Of a stretch of 28,691 nt of DNA, positions 20,717-28,590 are shown piece after piece (the first letter of the stretch is position 1; each line of letters opens with the position of its first letter). Origin of the DNA: a virus. The notes beneath the pieces are model-generated. The model was not told the DNA's origin. It worked only from the letters and a program-made list of their open reading frames with translations, and searched no databases. A program made the translations under genes and the position numbers. Location of the stretch: positions 1 through 28,691 of the IMG/VR virus record IMGVR_UViG_3300025131_004669; one strand, 5' to 3'.

Positions 20717-22730
20717 TTTCTTTCTCCAATTCTTGTGTTTCTTTTATTTGCGAAAAATCAATTTCACAAGTATCATTATTACAGAATTTCTCAATTTCTG
20801 CTTCAGCACCCTTAACTTGTCTGAAAGATAAGAATGATAATTGTTTAACCATTTCATTATATTTTTTCTCCGTTATTTCTTCGTAAGGCATCTGTTTATA
20901 AGCACCTAATTCTAATTTAGGTAAGAATGAAATGCCTTTTAATTGGTATTGGAAATAGTCAAGAGCATTTGCTATTTGTTTACCTTCTGTTTCAGGGTCA
21001 AATGTTACCGTACAACTCACTTGATTATCAGCCCAATACCTCTGCATAAATGCAGCGAGTGCCATTTGTTCCCACATTGGAACTTCACTTACAGTTCTTA
21101 TCCCTTCACCTACATCAACAGGTACTTCAATTACAACTGTTGAGTCTTCACTTCCGAACGCAGATTCGATTTTGTATCCTGCTTTTTCTAATGGTTTAAT
21201 TAATGGACTCATACTCGATAATCTAATTCTTCTAATGTAAAATCTACTTTCAGGATAGTGAAGACCAGGAGTGGAACCCGCCAATAATGAAACAGTTCCA
21301 CTTGGTTTTACTGATGTAGTTTTTATACTACGAGGAACAGCAAACCAATCTGAATATCCTTTATCATATTTTTGTAGAGCATCATATCCTTCTTCTAACC
21401 ATTGTCTTAACTCACCTTGTCCTCTGTGAGTAATGAATTGTGCGATACCACTTACACTACATCCTATTCTTCTGTTTCTTAACATAACTCTGTTTGTTTC
21501 TGGCCAATGGGTTTTACCTAATGTTACCGTTTTTGCATACAGATATGCATATTTTAATGTTGTTATATAATCTTCTAATGAATCATGATTATCTGGAAAT
21601 GTTTCCACTAAACAACATAACTCATATGATTCTAATGATTGTTCAAGACAAGGATTACCACCTGCTACTCTATGGTCTTTATCATCTCCACCATTTTTCA
21701 TTCGTGAGTAGTGTCTCATATTATCTAACCAAGCTAATCCTGGTTCTCCGTTGTCTTTAATTCTTTCTGCTATATCTGTATAATCCATACCTAACTCAGC
21801 AAATACTGAATTGTTAGATGTCCAACCATATTGTTCTCTATGAGGATTTTCTTTATAATTTTTTAAATTGATGTATTCTTCTGAATTTGGGTCACCAAAT
21901 ACTATTTCAGCAGTTCGTCTAACATTACCTGCTACAACACACTTACCAATCAGATTCATTATATCTACGATTGTAGTTATTGTGATTGGTTCACCTATAT
22001 TTTTATCTAATGTTTTTCTAACTGCCTCATGTACTTCTTTAAGTGGTTTAGAACCACTTGATACACCGCCGAATCCTTTGATTGCTGCACCTTCTTCTCT
22101 AATTTTCGTGTAATCAAAATCTACATTTGTTATACCAAGAAAATAAGAATCAAGTAATCTTGAAACTGACTCAACCCAACCCTCTCTTGTATCAGGTATA
22201 ACATATGTTTCTGTACCTCTATCTGTTTTAGGACCTCTAATTACGAAAGACTCCGCACCTTTTGTATCAAAACCTACACCAACTCCGACCATACTTGCAT
22301 CCATTAAGAAACAAAATGGTTTAGCTAAATCTTCTTTTAGATTTGATGTTGATACAAATGCACAATTATTTAGGGCGGCGTATAAACCTCGTTCTTCCGT
22401 GATGGGAGTACCCATTGCCCACAGTCCTCGGCCTGGTGGTAAGAATTTCATATTGAATATTCTGTCGTACATCTCTTGTGCCGACCTTTGTGCCTGCCAC
22501 GCGTTCCACCCTAATTGATGTGAATCTATCCATTTCTTTTGCATGTTGTAAGTACCTTCAACAACTCGTTGAACGGTTTCCCACCACATTTCGTTTTTAC
22601 CATCTTCTTTTAATCTTGAATAGGTTCTCATATACACGAGTTCACCTAATCCATTAAAACCGAATGGTGCTCGTTTTCTTTTATAGCCGTCCATAAATTT
22701 TCCAGACAAGCGAAATTCTTTGTAATCCAT
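20709..22730 (-). CDS. nrdJ: Adenosylcobalamin-dependent ribonucleotide reductase, class II
   Basis: This 673-residue monomeric RNR resembles Lactobacillus leichmannii RTPR. The active-site thiyl Cys lies in NPCLEQ (C361), with the redox pair C123 and C372 (ELCCLVE) and the shuttle cysteines C650 and C655 in CNNDTC at the C-terminus. KPSGTVSLLAGSTPG is the substrate phosphate loop. No radical-generating small subunit gene is near, which fits class II. It reduces ribonucleoside tri- or diphosphates using adenosylcobalamin, so the host must supply B12. The leader of 60 bases contains a small hairpin, and an AGGAG site precedes the ATG. It overlaps the protease start by 8 bases. Supply of dNTPs for phage synthesis is the expected role. 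Confidence 0.95.
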   Translation of the reverse strand: MDYKEFRLSGKFMDGYKRKRAPFGFNGLGELVYMRTYSRLKEDGKNEMWWETVQRVVEGTYNMQKKWIDSHQLGWNAWQAQRSAQEMYDRIFNMKFLPPGRGLWAMGTPITEERGLYAALNNCAFVSTSNLKEDLAKPFCFLMDASMVGVGVGFDTKGAESFVIRGPKTDRGTETYVIPDTREGWVESVSRLLDSYFLGITNVDFDYTKIREEGAAIKGFGGVSSGSKPLKEVHEAVRKTLDKNIGEPITITTIVDIMNLIGKCVVAGNVRRTAEIVFGDPNSEEYINLKNYKENPHREQYGWTSNNSVFAELGMDYTDIAERIKDNGEPGLAWLDNMRHYSRMKNGGDDKDHRVAGGNPCLEQSLESYELCCLVETFPDNHDSLEDYITTLKYAYLYAKTVTLGKTHWPETNRVMLRNRRIGCSVSGIAQFITHRGQGELRQWLEEGYDALQKYDKGYSDWFAVPRSIKTTSVKPSGTVSLLAGSTPGLHYPESRFYIRRIRLSSMSPLIKPLEKAGYKIESAFGSEDSTVVIEVPVDVGEGIRTVSEVPMWEQMALAAFMQRYWADNQVSCTVTFDPETEGKQIANALDYFQYQLKGISFLPKLELGAYKQMPYEEITEKKYNEMVKQLSFLSFRQVKGAEAEIEKFCNNDTCEIDFSQIKETQELEKENV

Positions 22731-22790
22731 TTATATATATTCTCCTAAAATTTGATTAATATCAACCTTTTGGTTGGACACTAATAAATA
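22731..22790 (-). promoter_or_regulatory. RNR leader with small hairpin
   Basis: This 60-base stretch between the 41-residue gene and nrdJ holds a five-base-pair stem, CAACC pairing with GGTTG around a four-A loop on the minus strand (22763-22776). The AGGAG ribosome site of nrdJ follows. No long T run follows the stem, so it is a poor terminator. It is too short for a cobalamin riboswitch. It may modulate translation or be processed by RNase. Confidence 0.35.
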
Positions 22791-22916
22791 TTAATCTTTT
22801 TTGTTCTTATCTATAAAAAAAATAGTATAATTACCTTTTTCATCATATTTTATTTTTGATATATCATACCACATATCTAAAGTAGTTGATACATTTTTTC
22901 CTTTAGTTACTCTCAT
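22791..22916 (-). CDS. Small protein upstream of nrdJ, 41 aa
   Basis: A complete short frame lies three bases after the helicase stop. The ATG at 22916 has GGGAG seven bases upstream, an excellent site that lies within the helicase end. The protein starts MRVTKGKNVSTTLDMWYDI, continues with SKIKYDEKGNYTIFFIDK and ends NKKD. Alternating hydrophobics suggest two or three beta-strands; no domain is recognised. Good spacing, a strong ribosome site and position in a tight operon support a real gene. Its neighbours are a helicase upstream and RNR downstream. Confidence 0.7.
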   Translation of the reverse strand: MRVTKGKNVSTTLDMWYDISKIKYDEKGNYTIFFIDKNKKD

Positions 22917-22918
22917 AT

Positions 22919-24271
22919 CTAATCTCCCATTAAATCTTCAAATCTGCTTGATAACATCTGTTTTGTTAAATTTTCTCTATTATCAATCTTTGTTTGTTGT
23001 TCCTTACCACCAATAGAATTACTTTCATACACTTCCATCTTACCAGTGTTGGTGTTTACTTTTGCTGGATAAGTGATACCATCAGGACCGAATCTGTTTT
23101 TGATTACATGGAATCTACCTGTGTTACCTATCTTATCCTCTACTTTTCTCGATAACGACATCACGAAATCAGCCGTCATCACCTTCTGATATGATTCTGA
23201 AACCTTTTGAGCTTCAATCACATCTTCGTCAAGAGCACTTCTGTTAGCTTGTGATGCAGTCCATATTGGAATCTGAAACTCACCAGCCAATCCTCTTAAA
23301 TCTTCATAAATATTTCCAAGTGCGTGTCTTACTTCTTTTGCAAATTGAGTATCTTTTAATATATCAGCATAATCTACGACTACCATATCAACCTCTGTAC
23401 CGAGATTTATAATTCTTTTTAGATGAGCTGATATGGTATTTACACTAGCAGTTTTAGTTGGATAATATTTAATAACCAAATCACCTTTTAATTTATCCAT
23501 TTCACTCTGAACATCATCTTTATGATATTTAAGATTCTGATTTGCAATACCTGTTAGGATTGAGTCATATCTTAATCCAACATAAGCTTCATTCAACTCC
23601 AACGAATAATGAACTATATGTTTTCCTCTTTTCATAGCATTTGCACCAATAGCAGCCAACACCCAAGTCTTACCAACACCAGCGGGTGCTACAATTACAC
23701 CAAGTTCTCCACCACCTAATCCACCTTGAGTTAGTTCATCAATTACATCCCAACCAGTTGGAACTGTTGTTCTAGCAGTTTCTGAATATCTGTCTTCAAT
23801 ATGTTCAATGTATTCGTGTCCTATATTTCTTTCAGTACCAGCATTTAAAGCATCATCTACAATAACTTTGATTTGTTCGTAATCACCTTTTGATTCTAAT
23901 ATCTCAACTGATTGTAATATAGCACTTTTTAATGTTTGATTTTTAAAGAAGTCAAGAGTTTTATCTTGAACAAAATCCAAATCTGGTGCATCCAAGTATC
24001 TGAATATCTCTTTTAGATTTTCAACAATAGCAACTTTCAATATATCATTTTCAACTTCATTTGTTTTAACTTTAAATACATCTAAAGTTATACATTTTTT
24101 ATATTCATCAAAATATTTTTTGCATTCTTTCACAACCCATTTAAGAGAATCGCTATCATAATGTTTATCATCAAGTATGTCGTGAATCTGTTCAAGGAAT
24201 GTTTGATTATTCAATAGACAAGCTATCGACTTAACTTGAAATGTGTGTCCGAAATCTGTTAATTTATCCAT
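22919..24271 (-). CDS. 41: Replicative DNA helicase, DnaB/gp41-type
   Basis: This 450-residue helicase has an N-terminal helical domain (1-150) and a RecA-type ATPase core. Walker A is APAGVGKT (195-202), VHYSLEL is the H1a-like Glu-containing strand, Walker B is MVVVDYADIL (D300), and WTASQANR is the H3 Gln segment. TADFVMSLSRK and the end of the core fit DnaB-family motif 4. It would form a hexamer that unwinds DNA 5' to 3' ahead of the gp43 polymerase. No primase gene (gp61) is in view. GGAG precedes the ATG. It is followed by a small gene and RNR, and preceded by a methyltransferase that it nearly abuts. Confidence 0.93.
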   Translation of the reverse strand: MDKLTDFGHTFQVKSIACLLNNQTFLEQIHDILDDKHYDSDSLKWVVKECKKYFDEYKKCITLDVFKVKTNEVENDILKVAIVENLKEIFRYLDAPDLDFVQDKTLDFFKNQTLKSAILQSVEILESKGDYEQIKVIVDDALNAGTERNIGHEYIEHIEDRYSETARTTVPTGWDVIDELTQGGLGGGELGVIVAPAGVGKTWVLAAIGANAMKRGKHIVHYSLELNEAYVGLRYDSILTGIANQNLKYHKDDVQSEMDKLKGDLVIKYYPTKTASVNTISAHLKRIINLGTEVDMVVVDYADILKDTQFAKEVRHALGNIYEDLRGLAGEFQIPIWTASQANRSALDEDVIEAQKVSESYQKVMTADFVMSLSRKVEDKIGNTGRFHVIKNRFGPDGITYPAKVNTNTGKMEVYESNSIGGKEQQTKIDNRENLTKQMLSSRFEDLMGD

Positions 24272-25210
24272 TTAACTCCAAAATCCATTTTCTTGTTTAC
24301 TTGACTTTTCGTCTTCATTTAATTTCTTATCATAAAACTCTCTCAATTCAGGTTGAGTTTTTCTATTAAATACTAAACAATATTCGTGAGTATTTAACAT
24401 TCTTCTATTAACTAATGCTTGTGGATATAAAGGATGTCGTTTTCTTGGACTCATTTCCCATATCATAGTATCATATAATTTAAAGTCTGTATTCTTATGA
24501 AAGAAATTTATAGTATCAGTATGCCAAGGATAAAATACACCTTTCTGTCTGAAATCCATTAAAACAACTATTAAGAATCCATCATCTTTTAAATATTGTG
24601 AAGCTAACTCCAATCTATTATTACACCCATCTAAAAATTCACCATAAGTTTTAAATGTACTTAAATCTTTTGGATTATCTGAATACTTTTCCATATCCCA
24701 ATATGGTGGACAGGTGAATACTAAATCTGCCTCTGCTGATGGATATTCATAATTGTCTGTGTAATCATCTAATACATCTTCCATATCAGCACTATCCATA
24801 TTAAAGATTTTCATATCATCAGTATTAACAGCAGGAAAATATTTCTCAGTCAATTCAAAACCAATATATTTTCTGCCAAGATGATTTGATATGATAGCTC
24901 TTGTTCTACCTGCAAATGGGTCTAATATTGTATCACCAGCACTTGTAAAAAAATTTATAATATTTTTACAATTTTCTGAATTAAACTTTGATAATGCTCT
25001 ATCTCCACCACCAACCTTGACCCACTCTTTAATATTCTTACCTTTTTTGTAATCCTCTTTCAAACCATCAGAAGCTATTTTATCTATAATCTTTTTATCA
25101 AAGTCAGTATACTTTTTATAATCCCAAATTGACTTAGGCTCAAAATCATATAATCTATCTTCAAATAAAATCTTTGAAGCCCTCCTCATTTTTTCACTAT
25201 ATTCTGACAT
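24272..25210 (-). CDS. DNA N4/N6 methyltransferase
   Basis: A 312-residue SAM-dependent methyltransferase. Motif I, LDPFAGRTRAI (96-106), precedes the catalytic motif IV, TCPPYW (166-171), with a GFELTEKYF acidic loop between them. This order places motif I upstream of motif IV, and PPYW points to an amino-group (N6-adenine or N4-cytosine) enzyme. The variable stretch after motif IV (residues 172-300) may hold target recognition. Phages use such enzymes to evade restriction. It is preceded by a short gene that overlaps its start and followed directly by the helicase. AAGGAA is the ribosome site. Target sequence and cognate nuclease are unknown; no partner nuclease is adjacent. Confidence 0.9.
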   Translation of the reverse strand: MSEYSEKMRRASKILFEDRLYDFEPKSIWDYKKYTDFDKKIIDKIASDGLKEDYKKGKNIKEWVKVGGGDRALSKFNSENCKNIINFFTSAGDTILDPFAGRTRAIISNHLGRKYIGFELTEKYFPAVNTDDMKIFNMDSADMEDVLDDYTDNYEYPSAEADLVFTCPPYWDMEKYSDNPKDLSTFKTYGEFLDGCNNRLELASQYLKDDGFLIVVLMDFRQKGVFYPWHTDTINFFHKNTDFKLYDTMIWEMSPRKRHPLYPQALVNRRMLNTHEYCLVFNRKTQPELREFYDKKLNEDEKSSKQENGFWS

Positions 25211-25373
25211 ATTCTATTCCTTTAATTTTATGATGACTACATTGTGGACTTTCACCACACACCTCTAAGGAATTGCTGATGAACTTAATCATATTGTTTT
25301 CCTTTTCACCACTACTCTCATCTTGGAAGAACCCTAAACTATTCTTCATTCGGACTGTGAGCTCCCTCGTCAT
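25197..25373 (-). CDS. Small Cys/His-containing protein, 58 aa
   Basis: A short frame fills the gap between the 5' nuclease and the methyltransferase. Its ATG at 25373 overlaps the nuclease stop as TGATG, with AGAGG nine bases upstream, and its TAG lies 14 bases inside the methyltransferase. The product starts MTRELTVRMKNSLGFFQDE and later carries C39 and C45 with H47 and H48, a possible metal site. Its base composition is visibly less AT-rich than its neighbours. No family is recognised. The snug fit supports translation; conservation is untested. Confidence 0.55.
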   Translation of the reverse strand: MTRELTVRMKNSLGFFQDESSGEKENNMIKFISNSLEVCGESPQCSHHKIKGIEYVRI

Positions 25374-26437
25374 CAATTTAAACCTCTAAATCTATCTAAT
25401 CTCATAAATTCCATAATCCAACTATCTAAATTAAGAATTGCTGTTGACAATTTATCTTGTAAAAACATAGTTTGAAATCTATATTTTACTAGTTGTGGTA
25501 CATCTCTTTCTAATGCACCTTGTATCTTCATCTTCGTATGATTTGGTATGTCTACATTGTTCAACTGCATTAAAAGATAATTCCTCTTCAGTAATTTACT
25601 ACTATTTTTTATATTTTCCAAGAGTTTTATTTTAGAATCTGATTTTTCTGTAAATTCCAATACATCTCTAACATCAAATTTTTCATCAGATAAAATTTTA
25701 GGCAGAAATTTTTGCACAGTTTTTACACCAGCACCTTTTATCCCCCCTATATTATCCGACTTGTCACCATCTAATATTCTGTATGTTAAAAAATTATGTG
25801 CTGGAATGCCGAAATCTTCAAATACTTTATTTTTGTTATAAAGTTTCTTTTTTGTTGGAGACCAAACTTTCACTCTATCGTCTACCAATTGTAAAAAGTC
25901 TTTATCAGTAGACATTAAAAATATATCACTTTCTTTAAGGATTTGTTGAGATATATAAGCCATTGTATCATCGGCTTCAATCCCATCAACACAAACTAAA
26001 GTTAAAGGTAATTGTTCAAGATACTCAATCAATCTACCCATTTGTTGTTTCATAGATTGTTCTTCATCTTGAGGTGCAGTACCCCAATCTACATTACGAT
26101 TTAACCTGCTTCTAACTTTACGAGTAGCTTTATATTCTGGATATATCTTTTGTCTTCTACTACTACCATTTTTACCATCAAATACAATGATACATCTTGA
26201 TGGTTTTAAGATATCACAAGTATATCTTATAGATTTTAAAAATCCAACCATACCACCAATATGTAGCCCATCATCGTTGATAGCAGGATTAACTGCGAAT
26301 GACCTGATAAATGTATTCAGGCCATCCACAATTAAAACTCTATCATTTAGATGTGTTACTGCTTTGTGTTTTTCGTCTTTAACTTGGTCAAGAAATGATA
26401 TGAATTTTTCATTCAAATCTACCTTATTAAAGCTCAT
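25373..26437 (-). CDS. rnh: 5'-3' exonuclease / flap nuclease (T4 RNase H-like)
   Basis: This 354-residue nuclease is of the Pol I 5'-nuclease/T4 RNase H family. Visible motifs are VLIVDGLNTFIRSF at the N-terminus, CVDGIEADDTMAYIS with clustered metal-binding acids, MSTDKDFLQLV, and the helix-3-turn DNA-binding element DGDKSDNIGGIKGAGVKT. It removes RNA primers and flaps during lagging-strand synthesis. The ATG at 26437 has GAGG six bases upstream, preferred over a TTG one codon earlier; both lie inside the uvsX end. It ends with TGA and is coupled to the 58-residue frame. It is somewhat longer than T4 RNase H (305 residues). Confidence 0.9.
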   Translation of the reverse strand: MSFNKVDLNEKFISFLDQVKDEKHKAVTHLNDRVLIVDGLNTFIRSFAVNPAINDDGLHIGGMVGFLKSIRYTCDILKPSRCIIVFDGKNGSSRRQKIYPEYKATRKVRSRLNRNVDWGTAPQDEEQSMKQQMGRLIEYLEQLPLTLVCVDGIEADDTMAYISQQILKESDIFLMSTDKDFLQLVDDRVKVWSPTKKKLYNKNKVFEDFGIPAHNFLTYRILDGDKSDNIGGIKGAGVKTVQKFLPKILSDEKFDVRDVLEFTEKSDSKIKLLENIKNSSKLLKRNYLLMQLNNVDIPNHTKMKIQGALERDVPQLVKYRFQTMFLQDKLSTAILNLDSWIMEFMRLDRFRGLN

Positions 26438-27545
26438 CAACTACCTCATCAGTTTCTTCTACATCATCAATACCTAATTCTTTTGAATCATATTTAAGAA
26501 TACAAGCTTCACAGATTCTTGAATAACAATACTCTCTGAGTTCATCATTAGTATTCATCAGTTCTTCAAAATCTTTTGATTGAAACTTATGTTCTTCTAT
26601 AAGTTCACCAGTTTCAGTATCTACATGTTGTAAAGTATACCAAGCACCACCAACTTTTAAAAGTTTGTGTTCTTTCATTACAGTTAACCAACTACCATAA
26701 TCATCAATACCAGTATCAAAATATAATGGAAACTCTGCAGTTCTCATTGGTGGACCAAGACGATTCTTAATCACTTGTCCTTTGATTTTAATACCTATAG
26801 TATTCTTTTTAGTATCTTTGATTTGACCCATATTCTTGAAACGAACACGAGTTGATGAATGGAATGGTAATGCTTTACCACCACTTGTAGTCCACGGGTC
26901 TCCAAACATTACACCCAACTTCTGTCTTAATTGATTTGTAAAAACCAATGCGACTTTCTGTCGAGCTATCATCTGAGTTACTTTTCTCATCGCTTTTGAT
27001 ATGATGATTGCTTTGGCTGTTGCCCAACCATCTTTATCAAAGTCAGCATCCATTTCTACTTTTGTAGAAGCAGCTGCTAAACTATCAACAAGAATTGTAA
27101 CTAATCTATCTTTGTCTGATTCTCTGATTTTAGTAACGATTGTTTCAATAGTATCAAATATTTCTTCACAAGTTTCAAGATGTACATATAACATTTTAGA
27201 TGTATCCACACCAATAGCTCTCAAGAACTCTTGAGATACTGCTGATTCGGTATCTATATAAACTGCTATACCATCTTTCTGTTGTGTTGAAGCTAATAAA
27301 TGAGAACCTATCAGAGACTTACCACTACCTTCTAAACCATTCAACTCTGTGATTTTACCTACGGCAACACCACCATTTGGTTTATTTGAAATAGCTAAAT
27401 CTAACATAGTTGAACCAGTTGAAATAAAATCAGTTACATCAGTTGGATTAGAATCTTCTTCAAGAAAATAAGCAACTTTCTGATGTTTGAATTGTTTATT
27501 TAGTTCATCGGCTATTATACCAGCCAATTCGTCTTTTTTAGACAT
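26427..27545 (-). CDS. uvsX: Recombinase, UvsX/RecA-like
   Basis: A 372-residue recombinase with Walker A GLEGSGKS (70-77) and Walker B LVTILVDSLA (149-157, D154). The ATP-sensing region has VFTNQLRQK, and the ssDNA-binding loops lie around GDPWTTSGGKALPFHSS. It forms filaments on ssDNA for strand exchange and recombination-dependent replication. An acidic C-terminus (DDVEETDEVVDEL) resembles that of RecA and UvsX. The length is close to T4 UvsX (391). AAGGAG precedes the ATG. The leader upstream contains an exact direct repeat. It is followed by the 5' nuclease with an 11-base overlap. Confidence 0.92.
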   Translation of the reverse strand: MSKKDELAGIIADELNKQFKHQKVAYFLEEDSNPTDVTDFISTGSTMLDLAISNKPNGGVAVGKITELNGLEGSGKSLIGSHLLASTQQKDGIAVYIDTESAVSQEFLRAIGVDTSKMLYVHLETCEEIFDTIETIVTKIRESDKDRLVTILVDSLAAASTKVEMDADFDKDGWATAKAIIISKAMRKVTQMIARQKVALVFTNQLRQKLGVMFGDPWTTSGGKALPFHSSTRVRFKNMGQIKDTKKNTIGIKIKGQVIKNRLGPPMRTAEFPLYFDTGIDDYGSWLTVMKEHKLLKVGGAWYTLQHVDTETGELIEEHKFQSKDFEELMNTNDELREYCYSRICEACILKYDSKELGIDDVEETDEVVDEL

Positions 27546-27658
27546 ATTGTTCTCCTTATGATGTTATGAGTGAGAGAGTGATGTTATGAATACTTGTATT
27601 CAATGTGAGAAGTTTCATATGTGAATTTCATCTCACCCATTAACAATGTGATTATTTA
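27546..27658 (-). promoter_or_regulatory. uvsX leader with direct repeat
   Basis: This 113-base gap between SSB and uvsX contains an exact 11-base direct repeat, TGATGTTATGA on the plus strand, at 27559-27569 and 27579-27589. The copies start 20 bases apart, and the first sits immediately upstream of the AAGGAG ribosome site. Two copies at about two helical turns suggest a protein-binding site. No TTCGTATATT promoter and no strong terminator hairpin are seen. An 18-codon frame (27584-27640) is present without a ribosome site and is not called. Confidence 0.4.
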
Positions 27659-28453
27659 TTAACTATTGAATAATTGGTCAAAAGCGTCTTCTACATTTTC
27701 TGTTTTCTTTGTAGTGTCTGCAGTAGTTCCAGTTTTTGATGTTGGAGTTGTACTAGCAGCTACATTATTAGAAGTTGTAGTAGTTTCAGTATCACCTTCT
27801 TCACTTGGATTTAGATAATTCTGAAGAGCTTCTTTTAACTCATCATAAGTTGGTTCTGTGTAAAGTTCTGTCAAATCAGCTTGATTGTCAAAAATACTTT
27901 CAAGTAATGCAGCATCGTCAGTGATAGCTGTCTGATTAGGTTTTACACGAACAGTAGTTTTACCATATTGATTTCCAGCCTCAGCAGGAGTCTGTCTTTC
28001 AATACCGATATCTCTACCAGTTGTAGCATCTGTGATATCACCGTAATCAGGGTCAGCGATTACACCAAGAAGTTCTTGATAAACTGTCTTACCGAATCCC
28101 CAAAATTTAACACCTTCTGATTCTTGACCTCTAACAACTACAGGTGCAAAAGTACGCATTTTAGGTTCAAGTCTTTTACCTTGAATCCATTCGTCTTTGT
28201 TACCTGTTGATTTTAGTTTGTCAGCAAATTCAGCCACAGGGTCTGGACGACCAAATGACATAGGTGAAAGGTAAGTTTTATTATTACCTAGATTATAGTG
28301 AAAAAACAATTCAATGAAAGGATTGTCTTTATTGTGTTTGTAAGGTACAACACGAACAACTTGATTACCTGGTTCAGGTTTCCAAAAGTTTTTTGTTGTG
28401 GAAGTTGTTGATTGTAACTGATTTAGTTTGTTTTTGATTTGTGAAATATCCAT
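27659..28453 (-). CDS. 32: Single-stranded DNA-binding protein, gp32-like
   Basis: A 264-residue protein with the three-part layout of gp32. A basic N-terminal region (MDISQIKNKLNQLQ) serves cooperative binding. The core has WKPEPGNQVVRVVPYKHN, then FIELFFHYNLG, YLSPMSFGRPDP and VKFWGFGKTVYQELL, rich in aromatics and basic residues. A Thr/Ser-rich linker (TETTTTSNN and after) leads to an acidic tail ending DAFDQLFNS, the type that binds replication partners. It contains no cysteine, so the zinc site of T4 gp32 (three Cys, one His) is absent. It coats ssDNA during replication and recombination. It lies first in the long run, behind a promoter with an operator-like palindrome. Confidence 0.9.
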   Translation of the reverse strand: MDISQIKNKLNQLQSTTSTTKNFWKPEPGNQVVRVVPYKHNKDNPFIELFFHYNLGNNKTYLSPMSFGRPDPVAEFADKLKSTGNKDEWIQGKRLEPKMRTFAPVVVRGQESEGVKFWGFGKTVYQELLGVIADPDYGDITDATTGRDIGIERQTPAEAGNQYGKTTVRVKPNQTAITDDAALLESIFDNQADLTELYTEPTYDELKEALQNYLNPSEEGDTETTTTSNNVAASTTPTSKTGTTADTTKKTENVEDAFDQLFNS

Positions 28454-28465
28454 TGATATTCTCCT

Positions 28466-28497
28466 ATTGTTTTATTGTTTATCGTTTATTATTTATG
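28466..28497 (-). promoter_or_regulatory. A/T-rich repeated leader of the SSB gene, possible autogenous operator
   Basis: On the minus strand, the leader before the AGGAG site consists of repeated short units, ATAAAC-like, seen as AATAATAAACGATAAACA and then ATAAAACAATA. It has no stable hairpin. T4 gp32 represses its own translation by binding cooperatively to an unstructured A/U-rich leader that overlaps the ribosome site; this leader could serve the same purpose. The repeat is seen, the function is inferred by analogy. Confidence 0.45.
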
Positions 28498-28531
28498 GTT
28501 AATTAATGTAACCATATAACCTATTTTTATA

Positions 28532-28590
28532 TCGTATATAAATATACGAATTTTTTTGAAACTATACAAGCTTTTTTTTATTTTTTTTTA
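28532..28590 (-). promoter_or_regulatory. Promoter of the SSB-led run, with palindrome over the -10
   Basis: Read on the minus strand, an A-rich tract (28571-28590) is followed by a -35-like TTGTAT (28569-28564), a 17-base spacer and a -10-like TATATT (28546-28541). This matches the promoter upstream of queD in layout and in the blocks AAGCTTG and TTCGTATATT. An inverted repeat with eight-base arms, TCGTATAT and ATATACGA with two bases between, covers 28532-28549 and so overlaps the -10. This suggests a dimeric repressor or activator site. Confidence 0.6.

Noticed and set aside
22731-22790. Cobalamin riboswitch before the B12-dependent RNR
   Set aside because: The leader is only 60 bases and shows just one five-base-pair hairpin, far too little for a cobalamin aptamer.
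1417-27234. Many plus-strand open frames of 60-130 codons (for example 2233-2625, 9138-9497, 26187-26477)
   Set aside because: Each lies opposite a well-supported minus-strand gene, has low-complexity Ser/Leu/Phe-rich translation typical of antisense AT-rich DNA, and lacks a recognisable domain.
27584-27640. 18-codon frame in the uvsX leader
   Set aside because: It has no ribosome site and overlaps the direct repeat, so it is probably chance.
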